Assembly (NCBI GenBank): GCA_905221605.1 | Contig: CAJNDS010001169.1 | Coordinates: forward strand, 1 to 64,000 | DNA: 64,000 bases | DNA from: Symbiodinium natans | Lineage: Eukaryota; Sar; Dinophyceae; Suessiales; Symbiodiniaceae | Reading direction: 5' to 3' | Part shown: in pieces, positions 63,794-64,000 of the stretch | Position numbering within the stretch: position 1 is the first letter of the stretch | Layout: the number at the start of each line of letters is the position of its first letter | Position numbers and translations under genes: made by a program | Notes under the pieces: generated by a model | Database searches by the model: none | What the model saw: the letters and a program-made list of their open reading frames with translations, nothing else | Told to the model about the DNA's origin: nothing

Positions 63794-64000
63794 TTCCTTT
63801 CTAACGGTTCGTACGACGAAACAATCGGGACCAAACGATGAGAGAAATGCAGTTCGGGGGCGAGGGAGGCTCTTGATTGAAAGACGCCTGGTGCGCAAGC
63901 TACTGAAACACCCCAGACCCAGTTGCTCTGAAGGAAGTTACCACATAAACAACGAATTGTGTATCGTCATTTCCTTTCGCAACAGCACACCCCACACCAC

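Overview
This window looks like nuclear DNA of an intron-rich protist, and a dinoflagellate or related alveolate is my best guess. I see no bacterial operons, ribosome binding sites, tRNA, rRNA or CRISPR. Three things point to a eukaryote. Almost the whole window is strewn with degenerate copies of the plant/alveolate-type telomere heptad (TTTAGGG / CCCTAAA). Long open frames are nearly absent. Protein-like segments are short (25-150 nt) and often sit between an AG acceptor and a GT or GC donor, commonly as AG|G. GC donors with AG|G acceptors are a known dinoflagellate habit. I infer the lineage from style, not from a recognised gene, so it is uncertain.

All gene calls are exon-level models made by eye. 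Both strands are often open where coding is likely, so strand can be wrong. The best segments have high third-position GC, charged or acidic peptides, usable splice signals and matching phase. Most lie on the minus strand, suggesting a mainly minus-oriented gene set. The two fullest models are gene A (10441 to 8652, nine exons, 179 aa, acidic C-terminus) and gene D (13222 to 11726, six exons, 92 aa, EAK-rich coiled coil). A shorter one is gene B (18407 to 17844, three exons). None has a recognised function.

Recognisable families are few and partial. WD40-like exons lie at 41.5, 45.2, 45.8 and 56.2 kb, with a WD40-like frame at 51.0-51.25 kb, all minus. A decayed protein kinase frame (glycine loop, VAxK lysine) lies at 62.05-62.6 kb minus. 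A decayed pentatricopeptide-like segment lies at about 31-32 kb minus. A possible Sfi1-type centrin-binding segment is at 38.3 kb plus, and a long Trp-rich acidic frame is at 54.1-54.6 kb minus.

Layout. 0-5 kb: (GTGCGGGT)n and (GT)n arrays, then isolated exons in heptad-rich DNA. 5-14.4 kb: the exon-densest part, with genes A and D. 14.4-23 kb: microsatellites, a 41-nt G run, gene B and many short coding-like segments. 23-30 kb: sparse exons, a 37-bp tandem duplication, a ~600-bp one-sided G-strand block and a TTTGGGGG array. 30-32 kb: a TGCAG-rich inverted block and the PPR-like relic. 32-46 kb: scattered exons, including WD40 pieces and two long minus frames at 43.4-44.7 kb. 46-52 kb: minisatellite, a 102-bp duplication and mostly heptad background. 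52-64 kb: isolated exons, the acidic frame, a 69-bp perfectly alternating purine-pyrimidine tract and the kinase relic.

The most notable pattern is structural. Heptad-like DNA seems to supply splice signals: several donors read GTTTAGGG, GTTAGGG or GTTGTTAGGG, and several acceptors follow CCCTAAACCC-type or poly-C tracts. Candidate exons tend to sit where the plus strand switches from C-rich to G-rich heptads.
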